Part shown: positions 43,169-52,637 of the stretch, in pieces
How positions within the stretch are numbered: position 1 is the stretch's first letter
Layout: the number at the start of each line of letters is the position of its first letter
DNA from: Faecalibacterium sp. An121
GTDB lineage: Bacteria > Bacillota > Clostridia > Oscillospirales > Ruminococcaceae
Direction: 5' to 3'
DNA: 64,000 nt
Assembly (NCBI RefSeq): GCF_002160915.1
Contig: NZ_NFLM01000004.1
Span: 1 to 64,000, forward strand
The notes under the pieces: generated by a model
Told to the model about the DNA's origin: nothing
The model's input: the letters and a program-made list of their open reading frames with translations, nothing else
Databases searched by the model: none
Translations under genes and position numbers: made by a program

Positions 43169-44116
43169 TTGAATCATACCGAGAATAAAACGACCGAACA
43201 TACACACGAGGCGCGGACTGCCTCGGTCTTTGTGGCGGTGATCGGCCGGCCCAATGTGGGCAAATCCAGCCTGACCAACCTCCTGGTGGGGGAAAAGGTA
43301 GCCATTGTCACTTCCAAGCCCCAGACCACCCGTACCCGCATTACGGGCGTGATCACCAGAGGGCCCTTGCAGTATGTCCTGCTGGACACCCCGGGCGTCC
43401 ACAAGGCCAAGAACAAGCTGGGCAAGCGGATGGACAAGACCGCCAGCGACTCGGTGGGGGATGTGGATGTGTCCATGATGCTGTTTGAACCCCATCCCGG
43501 CCTGAACGAGTCGGAGCAGATGCTGATCGACGCGCTGCGCCGCAGCGGGCCTGCCATTGCGGTCATCAACAAGATCGATCTGGTCAAGGACCCCGCCGAG
43601 CTGGAAGCACGCAAAGCAGAGCTGGAAGCGCTGGGCGTATTTGACCAGGTCTGCACCGTCAGCGTCCGGGACAACCGCAACTGTGAGCAGCTGTTTGAGC
43701 TGCTGAGCCGCTATGCGGTGGAGGGGCCCCATTACTTTGACGATGACGCCTACACCGATATGCCCGAAAAAGAACTGGTGGCCGAGCTGATCCGGGAAAA
43801 GGCGCTGCTGTTCATGCGGGATGAGATCCCTCATGGGCTGGCCGTGGTGGTGGAGCGGTTCAAGGAGCGCCCCGGGACCGACCTTGTGGACATCGACGTA
43901 AACATTTACTGTGAGCGGGAGAGCCACAAGGGAATGGTGATCGGCAAGGGGGGCGCCATGCTCAAAAAGATTGCCAGCGCCGCCCGGGTGGACTGCGAGG
44001 ACTTTTTGGGCTGCCGGGTCAACCTGCAGTGCTGGGTCAAGGTCAAGCCGGACTGGCGGGACAATGAGTTCCTGCTCAACAGCTTCGGTTTCCGGCAGGA
44101 CCCCGGCCGCAAGTGA
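43169..44116 (+). CDS. era: GTPase Era
   Basis: 315 residues, G1 GRPNVGKSS (26-34), G3 DTPGVHKAKNKLG, G4 NKID, and C-terminal KH domain GMVIGKGGAMLKKIASAAR binding 16S rRNA. Start is the TTG at 43169; no ATG fits better and GGAAAGAGAG precedes it. Alternative starts a little upstream cannot be excluded. Lies in the usual ybeY-era-recO order; dgkA/cdd are absent. Confidence 0.95.
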   Translation: MNHTENKTTEHTHEARTASVFVAVIGRPNVGKSSLTNLLVGEKVAIVTSKPQTTRTRITGVITRGPLQYVLLDTPGVHKAKNKLGKRMDKTASDSVGDVDVSMMLFEPHPGLNESEQMLIDALRRSGPAIAVINKIDLVKDPAELEARKAELEALGVFDQVCTVSVRDNRNCEQLFELLSRYAVEGPHYFDDDAYTDMPEKELVAELIREKALLFMRDEIPHGLAVVVERFKERPGTDLVDIDVNIYCERESHKGMVIGKGGAMLKKIASAARVDCEDFLGCRVNLQCWVKVKPDWRDNEFLLNSFGFRQDPGRK

Positions 44117-44275
44117 CCCTTTGCCCGGGCAGGCCGCCGCGACAGAAACGAGAAAGCGGGTGCTGACATATGGATGCTGAACGCTGCTGGCAGCGGTTTG
44201 CCCGAACCGGACGGATCGACCACTATCTGGATTACAGACGGGCCGCCGCCGCGGTGCCTGCCGGAGGAGGGTACG

Positions 44276-45064
44276 ATGGACGAGTTTGTGATCATGGGGC
44301 TGGTGCTGCAGGAGATCGAGTACGGCGAGTCGGACCGGATCATCAAGATCCTGACGGCTGAAAAGGGGCTGATCTCGGCCTTTGCCAAAAACAGTATGCG
44401 ACTGACCAGCCACCTTTTTGCAGCCTGCGGCCAGCTGTGCTATTCGGAATTTGTGCTGCGGCCCGGGCGGAACGCCGATGACAAAATGTACACCGTTGTG
44501 GAAGCGGGATACGAAACGGATTTTCGGGATATCATTTACAGCTTTGAGGCCCAGGGCGTCGCCATGTATATGGTGGAATACACCCTCGGCCTTTCCTTGG
44601 CGGACCAGCCCGCCGAGAAAGAACTCAAACTGCTGATGAACTGCCTGTATATGATCTGCAAGAAAAAAGCCGACCCCAAGATCGTCAAGGCGGTGTTCGA
44701 GCTGCGGATGTGCTGCGAGTGCGGTTTTTTGCCTCAGCTGCTCTGCTGCAGGGATTGCGGCGCTTATGACGGGGAACGCTTCTACCTGGATATGGAGGAC
44801 GGCCATCTGCTCTGCGAGGACTGTGCAGCCAAAGCAAAGGTGGTCTGCAACCTGGATAAGGGGGCACTGTTCGCGGTGCGCTACATCTGTCTGGCAGAGG
44901 ATAAAAAGCTGTTCGGTTTCCGGATCTCGGCCAGCAGCGCCGGATATCTCTTTGCTGTGGCCGAGCAGTACGCCCTGGCTCACATGGACAAGCCTCTGAA
45001 TACCCTCAAGTTTTTGCGGTCCCTGTCCTCCTGGGACCCGGATCAAAAGCAAACAAAGGATTGA
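44276..45064 (+). CDS. recO: DNA repair protein RecO
   Basis: 262 residues: N-terminal OB fold (MGLVLQEIEYGESDRIIKIL), central helices and a four-cysteine zinc site (CCECG ... CCRDCG with later CEDC). RecO loads RecA together with RecR and anneals single strands. Start at 44276 has GGAGGAGG upstream. Confidence 0.94.
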   Translation: MDEFVIMGLVLQEIEYGESDRIIKILTAEKGLISAFAKNSMRLTSHLFAACGQLCYSEFVLRPGRNADDKMYTVVEAGYETDFRDIIYSFEAQGVAMYMVEYTLGLSLADQPAEKELKLLMNCLYMICKKKADPKIVKAVFELRMCCECGFLPQLLCCRDCGAYDGERFYLDMEDGHLLCEDCAAKAKVVCNLDKGALFAVRYICLAEDKKLFGFRISASSAGYLFAVAEQYALAHMDKPLNTLKFLRSLSSWDPDQKQTKD

Positions 45065-45068
45065 ACCA

Positions 45069-47486
45069 ATGGATACAAGTTTTTTTAAAACACTGGAGCT
45101 GAATAAGATCATCGAGCGGGCTGCCGCCGGATGCGTCTGTCAGGAGGCCAGGGCGAAGATGCTGGAGCTGACGCCCCAGTGCGACCCGGACGAGGTCCGC
45201 TATGCCCTGGAGCAGACCGACGCCATCAACACCCTCCTGATCAAAAACGGGTCGCCTCGTTTTGGCGGCGTGGAGGGGGTCAGCGCTCTGGCCACCCGTG
45301 CCGTCAAGGGGGGCGTCCTGTCGATGGGTGAGCTGCTTTTGGTGGCGGGCACCCTGCGCAACTTCCAGAATCTGAGCAGCTGGTACGGTTCCACCGACCA
45401 CGATATGCTGCCCACCGACGACCTGTTCTACGCCCTGGCTCCTCAGCCCGGTCTGGAACAGCAGATCTCGGCCGCTATTCTGGCGCCTGACACCATGGCG
45501 GACACCGCCTCCCACACCCTGAACGATCTGCGCAAAAAGATCCGCGCCACCGAAAACGCCATCCGTGACCGTCTGGAGAATATGGTCCACAATATGGAGT
45601 CCTCCAAGTATCTGCAGGAGGCGGTGGTCTCGATCCGCAACGGACGGTATGTGGTGCCCGTCAAAAGCGAATACAGGGGCGAGATCAGCGGTATCATCCA
45701 CGACGTCTCCTCCACCGGCGCCACCGTTTTCGTGGAACCCCAGGCCGTGGTGGAAGCCAACGCCCGCATCCTGCAATACCGGGCCCAGGAGGCCCAGGAG
45801 ATCGAGCGGATCCTGACCGCTTTCACCAGCCAGGTGGCGGCCATCGAGCCCCAGTTCCAGTACAGCTACAAGGCCATGCTGGAGATCGACATCCTGCTGG
45901 CCAAGGCCCGCATGGCCCTGGAGATGAAGGCTTTCAAGCCCGCCGTCCGGTATGACGCTTCGTTCTCGCTGGTGCGCGCCCGCCATCCTCTGATCGACCC
46001 GGCCAAATGTGTGCCGGTGGATATCGCGCTGGGGCAGGACTATGACGCGCTGATCATCACCGGCCCCAACACCGGCGGCAAGACGGTGACCCTGAAAACC
46101 GCCGGCTTGCTGTGCGCCATGGCCCAGTGCGGTTTTTTGATCCCTGCGGATGAACGCAGCGAGGTCTGTGTCTTTCAGGAATACCTGGTGGATATCGGCG
46201 ACGAGCAGAGCATCGAACAGAGCCTTTCCACCTTCTCGGGCCATATGACCAAGATCACCGGCATCCTTGAGCTGGCCGGCCCCGGCACCCTGGTGTTGCT
46301 GGACGAGCTGGGCGCAGGCACCGACCCCGCCGAGGGCGCCGCCCTGGCTGTCGCCATCATCGAGGAATTGCGCCGCCGCAAGGTGCTGCTGATGGCGACC
46401 ACCCATTATGCCGAGCTGAAAGTGTTTGCCCTGGAGACGCCCGGTGTGGTGAACGCCAGCTGTGAGTTCGATCTGGAGACTTTGCGGCCCACATATAAGC
46501 TGAGCGTGGGTGTACCGGGCAAATCCAATGCATTCCTGATCAGCGAAAAGCTGGGCATCCCCGAGCGGGTCATCCAGGCCGCCAAGCAGCATCTGTCTGC
46601 CGATGACAAGCGGCTGGACGCCGTGCTGGGGCAGCTGGACGATCTCAAGCTTCAGCTGAAAGAGAGCCAGGACCAGGTGGAGCAGCTGCGCCACGAGGCG
46701 GCCCATCAGCTGGAAGACGCCCAGAAAAAGAAAGAGGAGCTGATCCGCCAGGGTGAAAACGAGCTGGAAGCAGCCCGGGCCAAAGCCCGCACCCTGGCCC
46801 AGCAGGTGGAGAACGAAGCCTACAATCTGACCGAGGAGCTGCGCCGTATCCAGAAGGATGAAAAGACCAGCGCCCAGCAGCGTGCCCAGCGTGCGCGGGA
46901 GATCGCCAAAAAAGAGTCGGCCAAGCTGTTTGCCAACTCGGACGTGGTCCACAACCCGGTGCGGGAATTTGTGCCCCTGAAAGAGGTGCGGGTGGGCCAG
47001 GAGGTCTGCATCGCGGAGCTGGGCCAGCTGGCTACCGTGCTGGCTCTGCCGGACCGCAACGGGGACGTCCTGGTACGGGCGGGCATCGTCAAAACCAAGG
47101 TGCCCCTGAAGGGCCTCAAGCAGCCGGATAAGATGGAAAAGACGCCCGCCGCCCCCAAGACCAAAGCCCAGCAGCGCTACACCCGCCAGACCGGGGATGG
47201 CAGCCGCTCGGGCGGCGGCCATGTGGAGCGGGTGCGCAGGGATGCCAAAATGGAATGCAACCTGCTGGGACTGACGGTGGATGAGGCGATCCAGGAAGCG
47301 GATTCCTTCATCGACCGGGCGATCCTGAACGGGCAGTCCACGGTCTACCTGATCCATGGCAATGGCACCGGCGCGCTGCGCAATGCCATCCAGAAGCACC
47401 TGCGGGGGCACCGGATGGTCAAGAGTTTCCGTCTGGGCCGTTACGGCGAAGGCGAAAGCGGCGTGACCGTCGTGGAGCTGAAGTAA
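45069..47486 (+). CDS. mutS2: Endonuclease MutS2
   Basis: 805 residues: MutS core with Walker A GPNTGGKTVTLKT and Walker B GTLVLLDELGAGTDP, a long coiled-coil (about 520-640) and the C-terminal Smr nuclease domain (about 725-805; motifs LTVDEAIQEADSF and LIHGNGTGALR). Acts on ribosome collisions and on recombination intermediates in Firmicutes. Begins 4 nt after recO. Confidence 0.96.
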   Translation: MDTSFFKTLELNKIIERAAAGCVCQEARAKMLELTPQCDPDEVRYALEQTDAINTLLIKNGSPRFGGVEGVSALATRAVKGGVLSMGELLLVAGTLRNFQNLSSWYGSTDHDMLPTDDLFYALAPQPGLEQQISAAILAPDTMADTASHTLNDLRKKIRATENAIRDRLENMVHNMESSKYLQEAVVSIRNGRYVVPVKSEYRGEISGIIHDVSSTGATVFVEPQAVVEANARILQYRAQEAQEIERILTAFTSQVAAIEPQFQYSYKAMLEIDILLAKARMALEMKAFKPAVRYDASFSLVRARHPLIDPAKCVPVDIALGQDYDALIITGPNTGGKTVTLKTAGLLCAMAQCGFLIPADERSEVCVFQEYLVDIGDEQSIEQSLSTFSGHMTKITGILELAGPGTLVLLDELGAGTDPAEGAALAVAIIEELRRRKVLLMATTHYAELKVFALETPGVVNASCEFDLETLRPTYKLSVGVPGKSNAFLISEKLGIPERVIQAAKQHLSADDKRLDAVLGQLDDLKLQLKESQDQVEQLRHEAAHQLEDAQKKKEELIRQGENELEAARAKARTLAQQVENEAYNLTEELRRIQKDEKTSAQQRAQRAREIAKKESAKLFANSDVVHNPVREFVPLKEVRVGQEVCIAELGQLATVLALPDRNGDVLVRAGIVKTKVPLKGLKQPDKMEKTPAAPKTKAQQRYTRQTGDGSRSGGGHVERVRRDAKMECNLLGLTVDEAIQEADSFIDRAILNGQSTVYLIHGNGTGALRNAIQKHLRGHRMVKSFRLGRYGEGESGVTVVELK

Positions 47487-47511
47487 ATCGGGCCTTTTGT
47501 GAAAAATACAA

Positions 47512-47557
47512 GAAAACGGCCGCCCGTCTGTCATTTTGGGGCGGTCGTTTTCGTTTT
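47512..47557 (+). terminator. mutS2 terminator
   Basis: Stem GAAAACGGCCGCCC / GGGGCGGTCGTTTTC followed by a T-rich tail. Confidence 0.88.
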
Positions 47558-47599
47558 GAAGTGAAGGGAGACCAAACAGGGAGGGAACGAAGGCACAGG

Positions 47600-48442
47600 A
47601 TGAGAAAACAGCGCAGAAGGATCGCATCAAAACACAGCAGGCCGGTCCGCGTCGGCTGGCAGGCTGTCGCCCTGGCCGCCGCGGTAGCACTGGGCCTTGC
47701 TTTACGCATAGGCAGCGCACTGTACGGCGCACCGGATACCTACCGGGAAACCAGTGCCGTGGAGGAGCCGGGACCGGATTTCCGTCCCGAAGTGGGGGAC
47801 CCGCCCTATGTGGTGGCTGTGGATGCAGGGCATGGGGGCAGTGACCCCGGCGCCACCGGGGTGGTGGTGGAGCGGGACATGACCGCTGCCACGGCCGAGG
47901 CGCTGCTGGCCTGGCTGAGGGCAGACCCCAATTATCAGCCGGTCACCACCCGTGCGGGGTATGATGTCACAGCCACCCCCACCGAACGGGTGCAGCAGGC
48001 CAACCGGCAGCGAGCCGACCTGCTGCTGTCCATCCACGGGAATTCTGCCGCCACCGAGGCAAGCGGCTTCGAGTGTTACCCCATTACGCCGGGGCGCACC
48101 TGGCATAGGGAGAGCGTTTATTTTGCGCGGCTGCTGGCGGAAGGGATGCAGGCCGCCGGCAGCACCCTGCGGGGGCAGGGCGGGGTGCGCTACATCTATT
48201 ACCAGCAGGGGCAGAAGGTGCTGGCGGAGGCCAACGACCTGCAGATCCGGGACGAGGAGACTTTCACTGTGCTGGAGCAGGCGGACTGTCCGGCTGTGCT
48301 GGCGGAACAGTGCTTTGTGACGAATGCCGGGGACGTGGACCGGTTTGGAGACGCCGACGGCTGCCAGCTGGCCGCCAGAGTCTACTACCAGGCCATCTGT
48401 GCCTATTTCGGCACCACGCCTTTGGAGCAGGCCGCGCCGTAA
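47600..48442 (+). CDS. N-acetylmuramoyl-L-alanine amidase
   Basis: 280 residues: basic N-terminus, membrane anchor (about 20-45), then an Amidase_3 zinc hydrolase with DAGHGGSDPGATG, the metal Glu region VVERDMTAATAEALL, SIHGNSAATEASG and the catalytic Glu in LAEQCFVTN. Cleaves peptide from MurNAc in peptidoglycan. Start at 47600 after GGGAGGGAACGAAGG; a GTG at 47561 in the same frame is possible. Own terminator follows. Confidence 0.9.
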   Translation: MRKQRRRIASKHSRPVRVGWQAVALAAAVALGLALRIGSALYGAPDTYRETSAVEEPGPDFRPEVGDPPYVVAVDAGHGGSDPGATGVVVERDMTAATAEALLAWLRADPNYQPVTTRAGYDVTATPTERVQQANRQRADLLLSIHGNSAATEASGFECYPITPGRTWHRESVYFARLLAEGMQAAGSTLRGQGGVRYIYYQQGQKVLAEANDLQIRDEETFTVLEQADCPAVLAEQCFVTNAGDVDRFGDADGCQLAARVYYQAICAYFGTTPLEQAAP

Positions 48443-48448
48443 AAGAAT

Positions 48449-48480
48449 GGCCGCTGCGCACAGGCAGCGGCTTATTTTAT
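48449..48480 (+). terminator. Amidase terminator
   Basis: Stem GCCGCTG / CAGCGGC followed by TTATTTT. Confidence 0.82.
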
Positions 48481-48565
48481 CCGCTGTAAAAAGCCGGACG
48501 GCTGCGCTCATACGCGGTTTTCCGACAGAAAGGGATAAAGAATGAAAGGATTTTCACACAACTGC

Positions 48566-48593
48566 TTGACAAGTGAAAAAAACATGATACAAT
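48566..48593 (+). promoter_or_regulatory. Promoter of the polyamine operon leader
   Basis: Consensus -35 TTGACA (48566-48571), 16-nt spacer, -10 TACAAT (48588-48593). ATTTTCACA lies just upstream. Confidence 0.88.
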
Positions 48594-48599
48594 AAACTC

Positions 48600-48960
48600 G
48601 AAATGTGTGCGTTCCATGCACGCAAATAGATTAGGCCGGGCGCCCATCCGGGGCGCCTAAAGCTCATCGGACAGGGCTGGCCGCTGCCGCGTGTGGCGTA
48701 AAGCGCCACAACATTATTGAACGGGCCATGTGCCCGGAAATTTTATAAGTTGGTCCTTTTTGTAACCCCGTGCGGATGCGCACACCACTTGTGAAACGTC
48801 AATAAGAGCAGCAGAACAGCCCCTCGATCTATTTGCTGAAGCCCTCTTTGCAAGGTATGGCCCGGCGCCTGGCGCGCCATGTCCCGCCAGACGGGACGGC
48901 GGCCCCTTTAGAATGTTTCCACAAGCAGTGTGCCCGCAAGGGTGCGCTGCTTTTTATTTT
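48600..48960 (+). ncRNA. Long structured leader RNA before the polyamine operon
   Basis: About 360 nt from a strong promoter to a strong terminator, without a reading frame of its own. Visible helices: GTGTGCG (48605-48611) with CGCACAC (48779-48785) closing a domain; TTAGG/CCTAA plus CGCCC/GGGCG (48631-48660); TGTGGCG/CGCCACA (48692-48710); CGGGC/GCCCG (48722-48736); GTCCCG/CGGGAC (48881-48897). I see no T-box, lysine, SAM or guanidine riboswitch signature and no RNase P, SRP or tmRNA landmarks. It could be a standalone RNA or an attenuating leader of speA. Confidence 0.6.
48923..48960 (+). terminator. Strong terminator upstream of speA
   Basis: 13-bp stem AAGCAGTGTGCCC / GGGTGCGCTGCTT with GCAA loop, then TTTTTATTTT. 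It must be read through, or the RNA ends here and speA has another promoter; I see none between 48960 and 49002. Confidence 0.9.
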
Positions 48961-49001
48961 GCGGCGCGGCAGGGAATCTATGCAGGAGAGGGAGATGTTC
49001 A

Positions 49002-50450
49002 TTGGATCGGGAGCGTCAAAAAAGAGCGCCTATCTACGAGGCGCTGGAAAGGTTCCGACGGCAGAGGGTAGTACCCTTTGACGTGCCGGGACACAAGAGA
49101 GGGCGCGGCAACCCGGAGCTGGTAGAGCTTTTGGGAGAGCGCTGCGTCGGGATCGATGTCAATTCGATGAAACCGTTGGATAACCTTTGCCATCCGGTTT
49201 CGGTCATCAAGGAGGCAGAGGAGCTGGCCGCCGACGCCTTCGGCGCAGCCCATGCGTTTTTGATGGTGGGCGGCACCACCAGCAGTGTGCAGAGCATGGT
49301 GCTGACCGCCTGCAAGCCGGGGGATAAGATCATCCTGCCCCGCAACGTGCACAAGAGCGCCATCAATGCGTTGGTGCTGTGCGGGGCGGTGCCGGTCTAC
49401 ATCGACCCCAAAGTGGACACCGACCTGGGCATTCCGCTGGGGATGGAGGTGGAAGACGTGCGGGCCGCCATCGAGGCAAACCCCGATGCTGTGGCCATCT
49501 TCATCAACAACCCCACATACTACGGCATCTGCTCCGACCTGCGCAGGCTGGTGGAGCTGGCCCACAGCCATGGAATGCTGGCCCTGGTGGATGAGGCGCA
49601 CGGCACCCACCTGTATTTTGGGCCGGCCCTGCCCCTCAGCGGCATGGCGGCCGGCGCGGATATGGCGGCCGTCTCGATGCACAAATCGGGCGGCAGCCTG
49701 ACCCAGAGTTCGCTGCTTTTGTGCGGTCCCGGGGTCAATGTGGGCTATGTGAGCAATATCATCAACCTGACCCAGACCACCAGCGCTTCCTATCTGCTGA
49801 TGTCCAGCCTGGATATCAGCAGGCGCAATCTGGCCATGCGGGGCAGGGAGAGCTTTGCCAAGGTGGTGGACATGGCCGAGTATGCCCGGCATGAGATCAA
49901 CGCCATCGGGGATTACTACGCCTTCGGCTCCGAACTGATCAACGGCGGCAGCATCTATGACTTCGACGTCACCAAGCTGGCGGTCAACACCCGCGGGATC
50001 GGGCTGACCGGCATCGAGGTTTACGACCTGCTGCGGGATGAGTACGATATCCAGATCGAATTCGGGGATCTTTCCAACATCCTGGCCTATATCTCCATTG
50101 GGGACCGCATCCAGGACATCGAGCGGCTGGTGGGCGCGCTGGCGGATATCCGGCGCCTCTACTCCAAGCCCAAAAGCGACCTGTTTACGGCGGAATATAT
50201 CACGCCCCAGGTCAAGGCCACGCCCCAGCAGGCGTTCTATTCGCCCAAGGAGAGCCTGCCCCTGCGCCAGACCGCAGGGCGGATCTGCACCGAGTTCGTC
50301 ATGTGCTATCCGCCGGGGATCCCCATTCTCGCCCCCGGCGAAGTGATCACCCCGGAGATCATCGATTACATCGAGTTTGCCAAGGCCAAGGGCTGCTCGA
50401 TGCAGGGGCCCGCAAGCGAGGATATCTCTGAACTGAACGTTTTGGCCTGA
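49002..50450 (+). CDS. speA: Arginine decarboxylase (Orn/Lys/Arg decarboxylase family)
   Basis: 482-residue PLP enzyme of fold type I; PLP-binding Lys228 in SMHKSGGS, DEAHG upstream, and the family start RAPIYEALERFRRQRVVPFD then VPGHKRGRG. Followed by agmatine deiminase and carbamoylputrescine amidase, so arginine to agmatine is the likely reaction. Start is the TTG at 49002, 8 nt after GGAGAGGGAG; homology begins exactly there. First gene of the operon. Confidence 0.93.
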   Translation: MDRERQKRAPIYEALERFRRQRVVPFDVPGHKRGRGNPELVELLGERCVGIDVNSMKPLDNLCHPVSVIKEAEELAADAFGAAHAFLMVGGTTSSVQSMVLTACKPGDKIILPRNVHKSAINALVLCGAVPVYIDPKVDTDLGIPLGMEVEDVRAAIEANPDAVAIFINNPTYYGICSDLRRLVELAHSHGMLALVDEAHGTHLYFGPALPLSGMAAGADMAAVSMHKSGGSLTQSSLLLCGPGVNVGYVSNIINLTQTTSASYLLMSSLDISRRNLAMRGRESFAKVVDMAEYARHEINAIGDYYAFGSELINGGSIYDFDVTKLAVNTRGIGLTGIEVYDLLRDEYDIQIEFGDLSNILAYISIGDRIQDIERLVGALADIRRLYSKPKSDLFTAEYITPQVKATPQQAFYSPKESLPLRQTAGRICTEFVMCYPPGIPILAPGEVITPEIIDYIEFAKAKGCSMQGPASEDISELNVLA

Positions 50451-50466
50451 AAGGAGGATACATCCC

Positions 50467-51330
50467 ATGCAGGAGATGGATTACTGGTTTGGCGAACTGC
50501 ACACCGCCAACGTCAAGACCTGTATCCGGGTGGACCGGCAGCTTTACAGCGGCACCAGCGATTTTCAGCGGATCGATGTGTTTGATTCCCCTGAATTTGG
50601 CCGGTTCCTCACCTCGGACGGCAGCGTTATTTTTTCCGAAAAGGATGAGTTCACCTACGACGAGATGATCGTCCATGTGCCCATGGCGGTCCACCCCGAC
50701 GTCAAGCGGGTGCTGGTCATCGGCGGCGGGGACGGCGGCGTCGCCCGGGAACTGTCCCACTACCAGGAGATCGAAGTCATCGATGTGGTGGAACCGGACA
50801 AGATGTTTGTGGATGTCTGCCGCAAATTCTTCCCCGACAACGCCTGCGGCCTGGATGACATCCGTGTGCGGGTGTACTACGAGGATGGCCTGCGATTTTT
50901 ACGCGGCAAAGAGGATGAGTACGACCTGATCATCAACGACTGCACCGACCCTCTGGGCCATGCGGCCGGCCTGTTTACCAAAGAGTTCTACGGCAGCTGC
51001 TACAAGGCCCTGCGCGAGGACGGCATCATGGTCTACCAGCACGGCAGCCCCTTCTTTGACGAGGATGAGGAGACCTGCCGCGCCATGCACAAAAAGGCAT
51101 ACCGCTCGTTCCCCATCAGCCGGGTATACCAGGCCCATATCCCCACCTGCCCGGCAGGGTACTGGCTGTTTGGCTTTGCCAGCAAAAAGTACCATCCCAT
51201 CAAGGACTTTGACCCCAAGCGCTGGAACAAGCGCAACATCAAGACCTGGTACTATACCACCCACCTGCACCGCGGCGCCTTTATGCTGCCGCGTTATGTC
51301 GAGGACCTTTTGAAAGAGGAAGAAGATTGA
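50467..51330 (+). CDS. speE: Spermidine synthase
   Basis: 287 residues; GGGDGGVARELSHY binds decarboxylated SAM, and the late catalytic DCTDPLGHA matches the usual DSSDP. AAAGGAGG ribosome site, 16 nt after speA. No S-adenosylmethionine decarboxylase (speD) is in the window. Confidence 0.95.
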   Translation: MQEMDYWFGELHTANVKTCIRVDRQLYSGTSDFQRIDVFDSPEFGRFLTSDGSVIFSEKDEFTYDEMIVHVPMAVHPDVKRVLVIGGGDGGVARELSHYQEIEVIDVVEPDKMFVDVCRKFFPDNACGLDDIRVRVYYEDGLRFLRGKEDEYDLIINDCTDPLGHAAGLFTKEFYGSCYKALREDGIMVYQHGSPFFDEDEETCRAMHKKAYRSFPISRVYQAHIPTCPAGYWLFGFASKKYHPIKDFDPKRWNKRNIKTWYYTTHLHRGAFMLPRYVEDLLKEEED

Positions 51331-51374
51331 TCCAGGGCCTGACCCTGGCGTTTGAGGATGAAAGGAGATCAACT

Positions 51375-52637
51375 ATGAGCAAACTGCTTGTCATTGGCTG
51401 CGGCGGCGTCGCCTCGGTGGCGATCCAGAAGTGCTGCCAGAATTTCGAGACTTTCCCCGAACTGTGCATTGCCAGCCGCACGGTTTCCAAGTGCGATGCA
51501 CTGAAGGCCAAGCTGGAGGCCGCCGGCACCCCGGTGAAGATCACCACCATGACCGTCAATGCCGACGATGTGGAGGACATCAAGCGGGCGATCAACGCGT
51601 ACCAGCCCGACCTGGTGCTGAACGTAGCCCTGCCTTACCAGGATCTGGCCATCATGGACGCCTGCTTGGCCTGCGGTGTGCACTACATCGACACCGCCAA
51701 CTATGAGCCCGAGGATACCGACGATCCCGCCTGGCGCGCTATCTACGAAAAGCGCTGCAAGGAGGAAGGCTTCACCGCCTACTTTGATTACAGCTGGCAG
51801 TGGGCTTACAAGAAAAAGTTTGAGGAGGCCGGCCTGACCGCCATCCTGGGTTCCGGCTTTGATCCGGGCGTCACCAGCGTCTTCAGCGCCTATGCCCTCA
51901 AGCACTACTTTGACGAGATCCACACCATCGATATCCTGGACTGCAACGGCGGCGACCACGGCTATCCCTTCGCCACCAACTTCAACCCCGAGATCAACCT
52001 GCGTGAGGTGTCGGCCAACGGCAGCTACTGGGAAGACGGCCACTGGGTGGAGACCAAGCCCATGGAGATCAAGCGGGAGTACGATTTCCCCCAGGTGGGC
52101 AAAAAGGATATGTACCTGCTGCATCACGAGGAGATCGAGAGCCTTGCCAAGAATATCCCCGGCGTCAAGCGGATCCGCTTCTTCATGACCTTCGGCCAGA
52201 GCTATCTGACCCACATGAAGTGTCTGGAAAACGTGGGTATGCTGTCCACCAGCCCCATCAACTTTGAGGGGCATGAGATCGTACCCATCCAGTTCCTCAA
52301 GGCGCTGCTGCCCGATCCCGCTTCGCTGGGGCCCCGTACGGTGGGCAAGACCAACATCGGCTGCATCTACACCGGCGTCAAGGATGGCAAAGAGCGTACC
52401 ATCTATATCTACAACGTCTGCGACCATCAGGAGTGCTACAAGGAGCTGGGCAGCCAGGCCATCAGCTATACCACCGGCGTGCCCGCTATGATCGGCACCG
52501 CTCTGGTGGCCAATGGCCAGTGGCGCAAGCCCGGCGTCTACAACCTGGAGGAGATGGATCCCGATCCCTTCATGGAGATGCTGAACCAGTACGGCCTGCC
52601 CTGGGTGGTGGATGAGCATCCCGCCACGGTGGAGTGA
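51375..52637 (+). CDS. Carboxynorspermidine/carboxyspermidine synthase
   Basis: 420-residue saccharopine-dehydrogenase-family enzyme (Lys1/CASDH) with Rossmann start LLVIGCGGVASVAIQ and the typical LGSGFDPGVTSVF segment. Condenses aspartate-semialdehyde with putrescine (or diaminopropane) to carboxyspermidine. Start at 51375 with AAAGGAGATC. Its stop overlaps nspC (TGATG). Confidence 0.92.
   Translation: MSKLLVIGCGGVASVAIQKCCQNFETFPELCIASRTVSKCDALKAKLEAAGTPVKITTMTVNADDVEDIKRAINAYQPDLVLNVALPYQDLAIMDACLACGVHYIDTANYEPEDTDDPAWRAIYEKRCKEEGFTAYFDYSWQWAYKKKFEEAGLTAILGSGFDPGVTSVFSAYALKHYFDEIHTIDILDCNGGDHGYPFATNFNPEINLREVSANGSYWEDGHWVETKPMEIKREYDFPQVGKKDMYLLHHEEIESLAKNIPGVKRIRFFMTFGQSYLTHMKCLENVGMLSTSPINFEGHEIVPIQFLKALLPDPASLGPRTVGKTNIGCIYTGVKDGKERTIYIYNVCDHQECYKELGSQAISYTTGVPAMIGTALVANGQWRKPGVYNLEEMDPDPFMEMLNQYGLPWVVDEHPATVE

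Noticed and set aside
45006-47732. 908-codon open frame antisense to mutS2
   Set aside because: Same shadow effect; mutS2 has all motifs.
48600-48960. RNase P RNA, tmRNA, SRP RNA or T-box
   Set aside because: None of the conserved strings (for example GAGGAAAGTCC of RNase P, a tmRNA tag frame and T-loop, or the T-box TGGAACCGCG) is present.
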